Assembly: GCF_006385685.1 (NCBI RefSeq) | Contig: NZ_VFRP01000022.1 | Span: 1-64,000, forward strand | Direction of reading: 5' to 3' | Source of the DNA: Amaricoccus solimangrovi | GTDB lineage: Bacteria; Pseudomonadota; Alphaproteobacteria; Rhodobacterales; Rhodobacteraceae | DNA length: 64,000 nt | The notes under the pieces: model-generated | Seen by the model: only the letters and a program-made list of their open reading frames with translations | What the model was told of the DNA's origin: nothing | The model's database searches: none | Shown: piece by piece, positions 1 to 8,344 of the stretch | How the letters are laid out: the number at the start of each line of letters is the position of its first letter | How positions within the stretch are numbered: the first letter of the stretch is position 1 | Position numbers and translations under genes: made by a program

Positions 1-15
1 AGACGCAACCCTTGA

Positions 16-92
<77 letters not shown>

Positions 93-122
93 AGATTTAC
101 GCACAAGATCAAACACTTAAGC

Positions 123-149
123 AAGCCCCGGAGTGACCCTCCGGGGCTT
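123..149 (+). terminator. Hairpin terminator after the initiator tRNA
   Basis: A perfect 11-bp inverted repeat (AAGCCCCGGAG, five-base loop, CTCCGGGGCTT) sits 30 bases after the tRNA. It is followed only by a short T-containing stretch, so it is a plausible but not textbook intrinsic terminator. Confidence 0.7.
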
Positions 150-287
150 CGTTGCGCTTGCGGTCAAGAAGGGGCGCGGGGCCTTGGCAGCCGGTCGCGG
201 CCTTGTGTAGACTTCGCGCACCGCGATGCAACTTTCCGTGTTCGCCCGTTTATCCGGTTCTGGTCCAATCCGCGTGAGGAGGTCGCC

Positions 288-1343
288 TTGCGAATTCTTG
301 TAACCGGCGGTGCCGGCTATATCGGCACCCATGCGCTGGTCGAGGTCCTGGCGGCCGGGCATGAGGCCTGGGTCGTCGACAATCTCGGCAATTCCCGTCC
401 CGCCGCGCTCGATCGCGTGCGCCAGCTCTCCAACCGCGACTTCGGCTTCACCAGGGCCGATCTGCGCGACACCGAGGCGGTGCGCGCGGTCGTGGCCCGG
501 TTCCGGCCCGAGGCGGTCATCCACTTCGCCGGGCTGAAGGCGGTCGGGGAATCCGTCGCCGATCCGCTCGGCTATTTCGACAACAACGTCGCCGGCTCGC
601 TCTCGCTCCTGCGCGCGCTCGCGGAAAGCGACTGCCGGCGCTTCGTCTTCTCCTCCTCGGCGACGGTCTATGGCGATCCCGACTACCTGCCGCTCGACGA
701 GGCTCATCCGACGCGCGTCTCGAGCCCCTACGGCCGGACCAAGCTGCAGGCCGAGGAGATCCTGCGCGATCTCGCCGGATCCGATCCCGCCTGGTCGATC
801 GCGGTCCTGCGCTATTTCAACCCGGTCGGCGCGCATCCCTCGGGGCGGATCGGCGAGGATCCGGCGGGCTTCCCGAACAACCTCATGCCCTTCATCACCC
901 AGGTCGCGGTCGGCCGCCGCCCGGCGCTCAACGTCTTCGGCACCGATTACGACACGCCCGACGGGACGGGCGTGCGCGACTACATCCATGTGACCGACCT
1001 CGCACGGGCGCATCTCGCCGCCGTCGACTGGACGGCGGGGGAGGAAGCGGGCCGGGGCTGGGAGGCGTTCAACCTCGGCACCGGCCGGGGCACCTCGGTA
1101 CTCGAACTCGCCCGGGCCTTCGGAGAGGCCGCGGGGCGCGAGATCCCGCTCGTCCTCGCGCCGCGCCGGCCGGGCGATGTCGCCACCTGCTACGCCGATC
1201 CCGGCAAGGCGCTCCGCGAACTCGGCTGGCGCGCCGAACTCGGCATCGCCGAGATGTGCGCCTCGAGCTGGCACTGGCAGTCGAGCAACCCCGAGGGCTA
1301 TCCGGGGGAGGAGGGGGGAGAAAGGACCGCCGCCTCCGGCTGA
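288..1343 (+). CDS. galE: UDP-glucose 4-epimerase
   Basis: A 351-aa cytoplasmic short-chain epimerase that interconverts UDP-glucose and UDP-galactose to feed polysaccharide synthesis. The N-terminal NAD-binding motif GGAGYIG is at residues 7-13. The catalytic set is visible as SSSATVYG (122-129) followed by Y148-x3-K152 in SSPYGRTK. Length matches the family (about 330-350). The start is TTG, chosen because GAGGAGG lies about five bases upstream and the NAD-binding strand begins at once. It is the first gene of the polysaccharide locus and points towards the minus-strand exporter genes, so it is probably a separate transcript. Confidence 0.93.
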   Translation: MRILVTGGAGYIGTHALVEVLAAGHEAWVVDNLGNSRPAALDRVRQLSNRDFGFTRADLRDTEAVRAVVARFRPEAVIHFAGLKAVGESVADPLGYFDNNVAGSLSLLRALAESDCRRFVFSSSATVYGDPDYLPLDEAHPTRVSSPYGRTKLQAEEILRDLAGSDPAWSIAVLRYFNPVGAHPSGRIGEDPAGFPNNLMPFITQVAVGRRPALNVFGTDYDTPDGTGVRDYIHVTDLARAHLAAVDWTAGEEAGRGWEAFNLGTGRGTSVLELARAFGEAAGREIPLVLAPRRPGDVATCYADPGKALRELGWRAELGIAEMCASSWHWQSSNPEGYPGEEGGERTAASG

Positions 1344-1380
1344 CGATCCCCCGGGGCGCGCGTGCGCGCCGCCGACCGGG

Positions 1381-2043
1381 TCAGCGGCGGCGTCTCATGT
1401 TGCCTTCGTGATGGGCGATCGCCTCTTCCACGTCCTCGAAATAGCGCGCCGTGCCGCCTTCGAGCACCAGGCCCGAGTCGCAGTAGTTCCGGATCGTGCC
1501 GGTCGAATGCGAGACCATGAGCAGCCCCGCGGCGCTCAGCCGGTTCCGGAACACCGCGAGCGACTTCTTGCGGAAGGACGTGTCGCCGACCGCCGTGATC
1601 TCGTCGACGAGATACCAGTCGAAGGCGATCCCCATCGACATGCCGAAGGCGAGCCGCGCCTTCATCCCCGAGGAATAGGAGCGGATCGGCATGTCCATGA
1701 ACTCGCCGAGCTCGGCGAAATCCTGCACGTAATCGACCAGCGTGTCGGTATCCATCCCGTAGATCCGGGCGACGAAGCGCACGTTCTGCGCGCCGGTCAG
1801 GTCGGAGTGGAAGCTGCCCGAGAAGCCGAGCGGCCAGGAGATCGAGGCGTGGCGCAGGATCCGGCCCCGGTTCGGATGCGCGGTGCCCGCGACCATGGCG
1901 AGGAAGGTCGACTTGCCGGCGCCGTTCCTGCCCAGCACGCCGATCTTCGTCCCCGAGGGCAGGGTCAGGTTCAGGTGGTCGAGCACCACCTTCCGCCCGC
2001 CCGGCGTCGCATAGTATTTCGAGACGTCGCGAAACTCGATCAC
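1381..2043 (-). CDS. kpsT: Capsular polysaccharide ABC exporter, ATP-binding subunit (KpsT-like)
   Basis: A 220-aa ABC ATPase that powers export of a finished polysaccharide chain across the inner membrane with the KpsM-like permease. Walker A GRNGAGKST is at residues 38-46, a SSGM signature at 124-127, Walker B WYLVDE at 143-148 and the switch His in VSHS near 179. The short length without an extra C-terminal carbohydrate-binding domain fits KpsT/CtrD rather than Wzt-type O-antigen ATPases. It lies 30 bases downstream of the KpsE-like gene in the same direction, so they are probably co-transcribed. Confidence 0.9.
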   Translation of the reverse strand: MIEFRDVSKYYATPGGRKVVLDHLNLTLPSGTKIGVLGRNGAGKSTFLAMVAGTAHPNRGRILRHASISWPLGFSGSFHSDLTGAQNVRFVARIYGMDTDTLVDYVQDFAELGEFMDMPIRSYSSGMKARLAFGMSMGIAFDWYLVDEITAVGDTSFRKKSLAVFRNRLSAAGLLMVSHSTGTIRNYCDSGLVLEGGTARYFEDVEEAIAHHEGNMRRRR

Positions 2044-2073
2044 CGGCCGCCGGGGCCTCCCGCGATCCCGCGC

Positions 2074-3711
2074 TCAGTGGTTGTCGCGCACATTGTAGTA
2101 GATCAGCATCGCCACGCCCCAGCCCAGCATCAGGAAGAGCCCGGTCAGCCCGGCGAGCATCGCGCGGCGGGGATAGAGCGAGGTCTCGGCGAAGGTCGGC
2201 TGGATATGGGGCGCGAGATAGCGGCTCTGCCGTCCGGCCTCGGCCTTGGCGGCGGCGAGGCCGGCGAGCGCCTGGGTATAGGCGGTATTGGCGAATTCGA
2301 GATCGACGCGCAGTTCCTCGTAGTCGGAGAGCACGTCCGGCAGCGAGCCCTCGACACCCTCGACCCCGAGCGTCGAGCGTTCCTGGTCGATGCGTTCGGT
2401 GATCGCGTCGATGCGCCGGTTCGCCTGGATCATCCGCTGGTCGGTGTCGGAGGCGTAGGTCCTGAGCATGTCGCGGTCGACCAGCACCTGGGCGAGCTGG
2501 GCCTGCAGCGCGTTCAGGAGACCCGCCTGGCCGGCCGCGTCGGCCGAGGGATCGACCAGCCGGTGCTCGCGGCGGAAATCGTTCATCTTCTGGCGCATCG
2601 CGCGCAGATGGGTCTCGGCCTGGGCGAGCTCGCCGCTCGCGAACCGGATCGCATCGCCGCGCGCCTGCTGCGAGAGCCGGTTCACCAGCGCGCTCGAATG
2701 GGAGAGGATCGCCTGGGCGATCTTGCGCGCGTCCTCCGGATCGAAGGCCTTGGCCGTCACCTCGATGATCCCGGCCGAGCCGAGGTTCACCGTGACCATC
2801 CGGTTCCACTCGTCATGCAGCGCCTCGATCGTGGGATTCTCGCCGAGCGTGAACCAGAAGTCCCTGGGCGCCGCCCGGTTGTAGATCGCGCGGAGATCGA
2901 GATCGCGGTTGATCTCCTCGACGATCTTCTGGCTGCGGATGAAATCGAACAGGATGTCGGTATCGGAGGCCGAGCCCGAGCCCATCGAGGTCAGCGCGCC
3001 GAGAATGCCCGAGGCGCCGCCGCCGGCTTCCTCGGAGCGGATCGAGAAGGCGACGGAGGAATGATACTGGTCCGCGGCCCGGGTGTAGAGATAGGTCGCG
3101 ACGACGAGGAAGGGCAGGAGCACCAGCGCGGCGAAGCTGAGCGCCATCAGGAGATGGCGCCGCTCGGCCCTGGCGGGCCGCACCTCGGGCTGGGCCGCGA
3201 GCGTCGCCTCGATCTCGCCCGGGGCGAGTTCGGGCTCGGCGCGGCCGCGCCGGCGGCGGCGGCGCGGCGCGGGCTCGAGTCCCTCGGCTTCCGGATCGAG
3301 CTCGGGATCGGGCGCGGCCCGGGCGGCGAGTCTGGCCTCCCGCGCCTCCCGCCGCGCGGCGGCGCGGCGCGCGGCGGGCAGCGCGGCCCAATCGGGTTTT
3401 CCGTCACCGGATCCCGGCGCCGGGAGGGTCCCTTCCGCGGAGGCTTCCCCGGGAGAGGGGGCGGAAACGCTCTCCGCCGGGGTTTGCTCCCGGGCCTCCT
3501 CCCCGGCGCGGACGGCACGCCGGGCGCGGCGGGCGGCGCGCCGCGCCGCCAGCGTCTCGTCGGGCACCAGCCGCTCCGCCCCGGGAGCGGTCCCGGGATC
3601 CTCGGGACCGCCCCCGGCTTCCGGGAAACCGTCGGGCGCGTCGGGCTCCGCCGGTCCGATGGCCGGGAGCGCCGGGCGTGACCTGGCGCGGCGACCTTGC
3701 GAATTTGTCAT
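2074..3711 (-). CDS. kpsE: Capsule export inner-membrane/periplasmic protein (KpsE-like)
   Basis: About 545 aa. An unusually long, Ala/Arg/Glu-rich, probably disordered cytoplasmic N-terminus of roughly 185 residues precedes the first membrane segment (MALSFAALVLLPFLVVATYL). A long, helix-rich periplasmic region follows, then a second membrane segment near the C-terminus (LFLMLGWGVAMLIYY). This two-TM, coiled-coil layout is that of KpsE/BexC/Wzz-like co-polymerases that link the ABC exporter to the outer-membrane channel. The ATG at 3711 is preferred to an upstream start at 3762 because a G-rich ribosome site precedes it. The N-terminal extension is longer than in classical KpsE (about 380 aa). 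Confidence 0.87.
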   Translation of the reverse strand: MTNSQGRRARSRPALPAIGPAEPDAPDGFPEAGGGPEDPGTAPGAERLVPDETLAARRAARRARRAVRAGEEAREQTPAESVSAPSPGEASAEGTLPAPGSGDGKPDWAALPAARRAAARREAREARLAARAAPDPELDPEAEGLEPAPRRRRRRGRAEPELAPGEIEATLAAQPEVRPARAERRHLLMALSFAALVLLPFLVVATYLYTRAADQYHSSVAFSIRSEEAGGGASGILGALTSMGSGSASDTDILFDFIRSQKIVEEINRDLDLRAIYNRAAPRDFWFTLGENPTIEALHDEWNRMVTVNLGSAGIIEVTAKAFDPEDARKIAQAILSHSSALVNRLSQQARGDAIRFASGELAQAETHLRAMRQKMNDFRREHRLVDPSADAAGQAGLLNALQAQLAQVLVDRDMLRTYASDTDQRMIQANRRIDAITERIDQERSTLGVEGVEGSLPDVLSDYEELRVDLEFANTAYTQALAGLAAAKAEAGRQSRYLAPHIQPTFAETSLYPRRAMLAGLTGLFLMLGWGVAMLIYYNVRDNH

Positions 3712-3865
3712 CGGACCCCCGGAAGCTGACACGAAACCGTGCTTGTCATCGCAACCGGCCAAGGTTTACTCCTTGCCCCGGATGAAAGCAAACCGGCGCG
3801 GGGTGCTCCTCACGCGGTCGTTGGCGAGCGGTGCCGGAACGCAACGCCTTATTTCGGAAGACTTC

Positions 3866-4735
3866 ATGGACGACGGCGCGATGGCCATGGCCCCCTCCAT
3901 GGCCGCTCCCCGACCCCCCCTCGCTTCCCCCGACGCGCCGGAAATGGCTCCGGCGGCCCGGGCGGGCCATGTGCGCTTCCAGCGGCTGCGGGTGCTCTTC
4001 GCGCTGATGGTGCGCGAGATGCAGACCGACTTCGGCCGGTCCTGGGGCGGCTATTTCTGGGCGATCGCGGAACCGCTCGGCGGCATCCTGCTGCTCTCGC
4101 TCGCCTTCAGCCTCGCGCTCCGCTCGCCGCCGCTCGGCTCGAGCTTCATACTCTTCTACGCCAGCGGCTACATTCCCTTTAACGCCTATCGTGTCGTCTC
4201 CTCCTCGGTGACCTCCGCGGTCCGTTCGAACCGCGGGCTCCTCAGCCATCCGGTCGTCGGCGTGGTCGACGCGGTGCTCTCGAAATTCCTGCTCTCGACG
4301 CTGACCATGGGCGTCGTCGCCGTGGTCCTCTACGCCGCGATCCTCGCGACCCTCGACCAGCCGGTCGAGATCGACCTCGGCACGGTCACGCTCGCCTATT
4401 TCCTCGCCGCACTCTTCGGCCTCGGGATCGGCGCGGTGAACTGCGTGCTCTTCGGCTTCTTTCCGACCTGGCGCTCGATCTGGAAGATCCTGAGCCGGCC
4501 GAAGATGATCGCCTCGGGCGTGCTCTTCCTCTACGAGTCGGTGCCGACCGGGTTGCAGGACGTGCTCTGGTACAATCCCCTCGCCCATGTGATCGGCCTG
4601 TCGCGCGCGGGAGTCTATGGCGGCTATCATCCCGGCTATGTCTCGATCCCCTATGTGGCGGGCATTTCGCTCGGCCTCTTCGTGATCGGCCTCTACCTGC
4701 TGCGCCGGCACACCGCGGCGCTGCTCGACCGGTGA
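3866..4735 (+). CDS. kpsM: Capsular polysaccharide ABC exporter permease (KpsM-like)
   Basis: About 289 aa with six hydrophobic segments (for example GILLLSLAFSLAL, LTMGVVAVVLYAAI, ISLGLFVIGLYLL). It is an ABC-2 type permease forming the membrane channel for the KpsT-like ATPase. The motif REMQTDFGRSWGGYFWAIAE near the N-terminus is typical of the polysaccharide branch. The ATG at 3866 (CGGAAG upstream) is used rather than an earlier in-frame start that would run into the divergent kpsE gene. The roughly 150 bases between the two divergent starts must hold both promoters. Its stop overlaps the next gene's GTG by four bases, implying translational coupling. Confidence 0.9.
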   Translation: MDDGAMAMAPSMAAPRPPLASPDAPEMAPAARAGHVRFQRLRVLFALMVREMQTDFGRSWGGYFWAIAEPLGGILLLSLAFSLALRSPPLGSSFILFYASGYIPFNAYRVVSSSVTSAVRSNRGLLSHPVVGVVDAVLSKFLLSTLTMGVVAVVLYAAILATLDQPVEIDLGTVTLAYFLAALFGLGIGAVNCVLFGFFPTWRSIWKILSRPKMIASGVLFLYESVPTGLQDVLWYNPLAHVIGLSRAGVYGGYHPGYVSIPYVAGISLGLFVIGLYLLRRHTAALLDR

Positions 4736-5523
4736 GCGCCTCCCCGCGCCCGCTGGTCTCCATCGTCACCCCGGTCTGGAACGCGGCCGCGACCCTGCCG
4801 CGCACCCTGGCCTCGGTCCGGGCGCAGGGCCTCGCGGACTGGGAGCACCTGCTGATCGACGACGGCTCGACCGACGGCTCGGCCGCGCTGATCGCGGCCG
4901 CGGCCGCGGCCGATCCCCGGGTCCGGCCGCTCGCGACCGGATGGAACGGCGGCGCGGGCGTCGCGCGCAACACCGGGCTCCGCGCGGCCCGGGGGCGCTA
5001 CATCGCCTTCCTCGACGCCGACGACCGCTGGCGCCCGGAGAAGCTCGCGCGCCAGATCGGCTTCATGGAGCGGGGCGGCCACGCCTTCGCCTTCACCGCC
5101 TATGCGCGCGAGGACGCCTCCGGCCGGCCGCTCGGGATCGTCGCCGCCCCGTCCCGGGTCACCCGGGCCGCGCTCCTGCGGCGCAACGTGATCGGCTGCC
5201 TGACGGCGGTCTACGACGCGGAGGCGCTCGGCCGGGTCGAGATGCCCGCGATCCGCCGCCGCCAGGACTACGCGCTCTGGCTCCGCTTGCTCGAACGGGT
5301 GGAGGCCGCGCATGGCTTGCCCGAGGTGCTGGCCGACTACCGCGTGGCCGCCGCCTCGCTCTCCGGCAACAAGCTTGTCGCCGCGCGGGACACCTGGGCG
5401 CTCTACCGGGGCGAGCTCGGCCTCTCCGCGCCGCGCGCCGCCTGGTATTTCGGGCAATACGCCGTTCACGGCGTGCTCGGGCGGACCGGCGCGCGCGGGG
5501 GAACCCGCCCGCGCCGGTCCTGA
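4732..5523 (+). CDS. Family 2 glycosyltransferase
   Basis: A 263-aa cytoplasmic GT-A enzyme adding a sugar from an NDP-donor during repeat-unit assembly. The N-terminus LVSIVTPVWNAAATLPRTL leads to the donor-binding DDGSTDGS at about residue 43 and a DxD-type metal site in FLDADDRW near residue 100. There are no membrane segments. It begins at a GTG that overlaps the kpsM stop (GTGA), so it is in the same operon. Donor and linkage specificity cannot be read from sequence. Confidence 0.9.
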   Translation: MSASPRPLVSIVTPVWNAAATLPRTLASVRAQGLADWEHLLIDDGSTDGSAALIAAAAAADPRVRPLATGWNGGAGVARNTGLRAARGRYIAFLDADDRWRPEKLARQIGFMERGGHAFAFTAYAREDASGRPLGIVAAPSRVTRAALLRRNVIGCLTAVYDAEALGRVEMPAIRRRQDYALWLRLLERVEAAHGLPEVLADYRVAAASLSGNKLVAARDTWALYRGELGLSAPRAAWYFGQYAVHGVLGRTGARGGTRPRRS

Positions 5524-5534
5524 GGCGAGCGGGT

Positions 5535-7490
5535 TCAGGCGCGCCGCGCCGCGCCCACGGCGGCGAGGGCGCGGCGCGTCAGCGTTCCCATCCGGGCCCG
5601 GAGCGCCGCCTTCGCCCGCCTCCGCTCCTCGAGCGCGGCGAGAACCTCCGGGACGACCTCGAAGGGCGCGGCCGCGATGAGCGCCGCGAGGTCGATCTCC
5701 CGCTCGGGATTGTCGTCGCAGCGCGCGGCGAAATCCCCGGTCAGCCGCCCGACGCCGGTCAGGTCGAACGGCCTCGCCTCGCGCAGGCCGATGCTGAGGA
5801 AATAGTCGTCGAACTTCATCCCGTCGCCATGGATCTGGCGGTCGGCGTCCACGAAGGTCGCGAGCCGGGCCGGGATGCCGTAGGCATTGGCGATGATGAG
5901 CCCGTGCAGCGAGGTCGAGACGATCGCCTCGCAGCCGAGCATCTCGTCGAGGAAGGCCTCGATGCCTTCGCGGCCGGCGCGCAGGATCTCGATCTCGCGC
6001 ACGCCCTCGCCAAGCTCGATCGGCCGGTCGCGATGGGTGAAATGCCGGATCAGGCCGAGCCGGTGGGTCTTCGGCCGGCCCGGGTCGGGATGGACGAGCG
6101 GCAGGAGCCAGGCCGGATCGCCGTAGACCGGCGCGCAGGCCCCGCCCGCCTCGAGCACCATGCGCCGGGTGAGCGGGCCGCGCACGGCGCGGTATTCGGC
6201 CCCGGGCTCGATCGGATGCCCGGCCGAGGGGCAGCCGGCGCCCCAGACCGTATCGCCGGGCCGGGCGAACTTGATGATCGAGCCGATGGCGAGGACACGC
6301 TCGCCCTTCGGTGCGAAGCGCGGCGGCACGCCGGTCAGCTTCCCGATCAGATAGGGATTGATCATGTCGCCGAGATTGCCGGGATAGGGGCGCTCCCACC
6401 ACCAGAGCGGCACCCGCGCCTCGGCGGCGATCCCGCGCGCCTCGGCCTCCTCGTCGAAGCTCAGCCGGTACTGCCGGCTCCGGGCGAAGGCGCGATCGGC
6501 CTCGCTCCCTCGTGTCTCGATCTTCAGGGCGAGCTTCGCCGCCCGGGCGAGATCGCCGTCGGAAACGGCGGCTTCGTAGCGGTGGCGCAGGATCCGGGGC
6601 GCGAGATCGGGCTCGGCCTCCGCCTTGCGCGCCAGGGCGGCGTGCTTGCTCTTCCAGCCGAGGGAGCGATAGAGCTTGAGGAGCCGCAGCGTGGCGTCGG
6701 GATCGCGGGGATCGACCCGCAGCATCTCCCGCAGCAGGGGCTCGGCCTCGCGGGGCCGCTTCGCCCGGACATGCGCCTCCGCGGAGTCGCGCAGCACGCG
6801 CTTGCGCCGCTCCGGGGTCAGGATCAGCGCCTCGTGCTGGGTCGCGACCGTCACGTTGGGTTTCACATTGCCGCTGTCGCCATGCTGGAACACCGCCCCC
6901 GCCCGGCCGCGCGCCTCGTTGGAGAAGACGATGTCCGCCGGCGAGAAGATCTCGAAGCCGAGCCGGCCCTCGTGGCGCTCGAGCGCCTCCTGCAGGATGT
7001 AATCGTCGGTTCCCTCGGGATCGCCGGTCCGGTCGAGTTCGCGCAGCGTCTCGAGAAAGGCGCGGGTCCGGTCGGACTGGCCGATGAGCAGATAGCCCGG
7101 ATGCAGGAGCCGCGCGAACATCACCGGATCGAAGCCGACGAGATATCTGAAGTTGCGCAGGAAGGCGCCGAGATCCGCGCCGGAGCGCAGGATCCGGCGC
7201 GGATCGGCGATGATCTGGCCGTCGATGTCGAGCCAGAGAATCGGCGCCCCGTATTCCTCCGCCTTCTCCGTGTAGAAGGCGATCTTCCTGCGGCAGATGT
7301 TGATCCATCCCTCGCCATCGGAAGGGGTGTATTCGCAGATGTCGTAGGAAAGGCCGAAGTCCTCGCATTGCCGCGCGAGGCGATCGGCGCATTTCGCATA
7401 ATATTCATCCCCGCCAAAGAAGCTGACGACGATGGCTTCCCGGGGGTGGGCCTCATCGAGGCGGATGTTCTTCTTTCTGCTCGTAAACAT
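5535..7490 (-). CDS. Two-domain protein: GT-A-like N-terminus and polysaccharide pyruvyl transferase C-terminus
   Basis: 651 aa. Residues about 15-220 look like a nucleotide-sugar transferase fold (IVVSFFGGDEYYAKCADRL, then the acidic ILWLDIDG motif). Residues about 230-340 are helical and TPR-like. The C-terminal 300 residues match the polysaccharide pyruvyl transferase family (PF04230): YPGNLGDMINPYL, WGAGCPSAG, GDPAWLLP and VSTSLHGLIIANAYGIPARL with the conserved His. Such enzymes move a pyruvyl ketal from phosphoenolpyruvate to a sugar, adding negative charge. Fusion to a transferase suggests it adds a sugar and then pyruvylates it, which is inference. It is convergent with the preceding glycosyltransferase, 11 bases apart. 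Confidence 0.8.
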   Translation of the reverse strand: MFTSRKKNIRLDEAHPREAIVVSFFGGDEYYAKCADRLARQCEDFGLSYDICEYTPSDGEGWINICRRKIAFYTEKAEEYGAPILWLDIDGQIIADPRRILRSGADLGAFLRNFRYLVGFDPVMFARLLHPGYLLIGQSDRTRAFLETLRELDRTGDPEGTDDYILQEALERHEGRLGFEIFSPADIVFSNEARGRAGAVFQHGDSGNVKPNVTVATQHEALILTPERRKRVLRDSAEAHVRAKRPREAEPLLREMLRVDPRDPDATLRLLKLYRSLGWKSKHAALARKAEAEPDLAPRILRHRYEAAVSDGDLARAAKLALKIETRGSEADRAFARSRQYRLSFDEEAEARGIAAEARVPLWWWERPYPGNLGDMINPYLIGKLTGVPPRFAPKGERVLAIGSIIKFARPGDTVWGAGCPSAGHPIEPGAEYRAVRGPLTRRMVLEAGGACAPVYGDPAWLLPLVHPDPGRPKTHRLGLIRHFTHRDRPIELGEGVREIEILRAGREGIEAFLDEMLGCEAIVSTSLHGLIIANAYGIPARLATFVDADRQIHGDGMKFDDYFLSIGLREARPFDLTGVGRLTGDFAARCDDNPEREIDLAALIAAAPFEVVPEVLAALEERRRAKAALRARMGTLTRRALAAVGAARRA

Positions 7491-7621
7491 GTTGTCTTTC
7501 GATGACTACGCCCGGATGCGCCTTCCGCGGCTCGCGCCCCCCGCGCCGGCCCCGGAACGGCCATCCTCTTTCACTGCCTCGCGCCCCCGGCTAGATATAC
7601 CGGCCAAGGCCAAGGGACGAA

Positions 7622-8344
7622 ATGCGAAACACCCCCGACTCCACGCCATTGGCGATCGATTGCCTTCGCGCCGGATCCGACATCTGGTCCGGCGAGCGGC
7701 TCCGGCATCTGGCGGACCGGCCGCTGCGCAACAGGGCGCTCGCCGGGATCGAGGAACGCCGCCGGCATCTGGCGAGCCTGCCGCCGCTCACGCTGCATCC
7801 GAGCTACGCGGGGGTGAACGACCATGCCGGGCAGGCCTTCGTCACGCCCGGCACGATCTCGCTGCCGCGCCGCTACGGGCGGCTCCTCTATTCGATCGCC
7901 GCCGAGGTGCGTCCGCGGCTCACGCTCGAGGCGGGGGCCGGGCTCGGCATCTCGGGGATGTATCTCGCCGCGGCCGCGGCGCTCACCCGAACCGGGCGGT
8001 TCCTGAGCTTCGAGATCGGCGACTATTTTCGGCTCGCCGAGGAATCGATCCGGATGATCCTGCCCGGGGCCCGGGTGATCCCCGGCGATTTCGGCGATTT
8101 TCCCCGTCATCTCGAACCCGAGGCGCGGGTCGATCTGTGCTTTCTCGATTCCAGGCACGACTTCGACACGGTGGTCCGCGACTACAAGTCGCTGCTCGGC
8201 TGGCTCGCGCCGCGCGCCGTGGTGCTGGTCGACGACGTGATGTCGACGCCCGGCAGCCGCCGCGCCTGGGAGCATGTGCTGGCGCGGGACGACTTTCCCT
8301 TCGCCGCCCTGATCCAGGGCCGGATCGGCTTTCTCGCCCGATGA
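7622..8344 (+). CDS. Class I SAM-dependent methyltransferase
   Basis: A 240-aa cytoplasmic protein. A SAM-binding glycine motif LEAGAGLGISGMYLA (about residues 102-116) is followed by the acidic FEIGD at strand beta-2, LCFLDSRHDFDTVVRDYKSL and VVLVDDV, the layout of Methyltransf_24-type O-methyltransferases. It probably methylates a polysaccharide sugar or an intermediate, but the substrate is unknown. The ATG is preceded by AAGGGACGAA. Its last codons overlap the next gene (ATGA), so the two are translated together. Confidence 0.8.
   Translation: MRNTPDSTPLAIDCLRAGSDIWSGERLRHLADRPLRNRALAGIEERRRHLASLPPLTLHPSYAGVNDHAGQAFVTPGTISLPRRYGRLLYSIAAEVRPRLTLEAGAGLGISGMYLAAAAALTRTGRFLSFEIGDYFRLAEESIRMILPGARVIPGDFGDFPRHLEPEARVDLCFLDSRHDFDTVVRDYKSLLGWLAPRAVVLVDDVMSTPGSRRAWEHVLARDDFPFAALIQGRIGFLAR

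Noticed and set aside
117-1274. Long open frame antisense to galE, and many similar long frames opposite or out of phase with real genes throughout the window
   Set aside because: At about 70% GC stop codons are rare, so shadows are expected. They are Arg/Ala/Gly-rich, lack motifs and conflict with well-supported genes.
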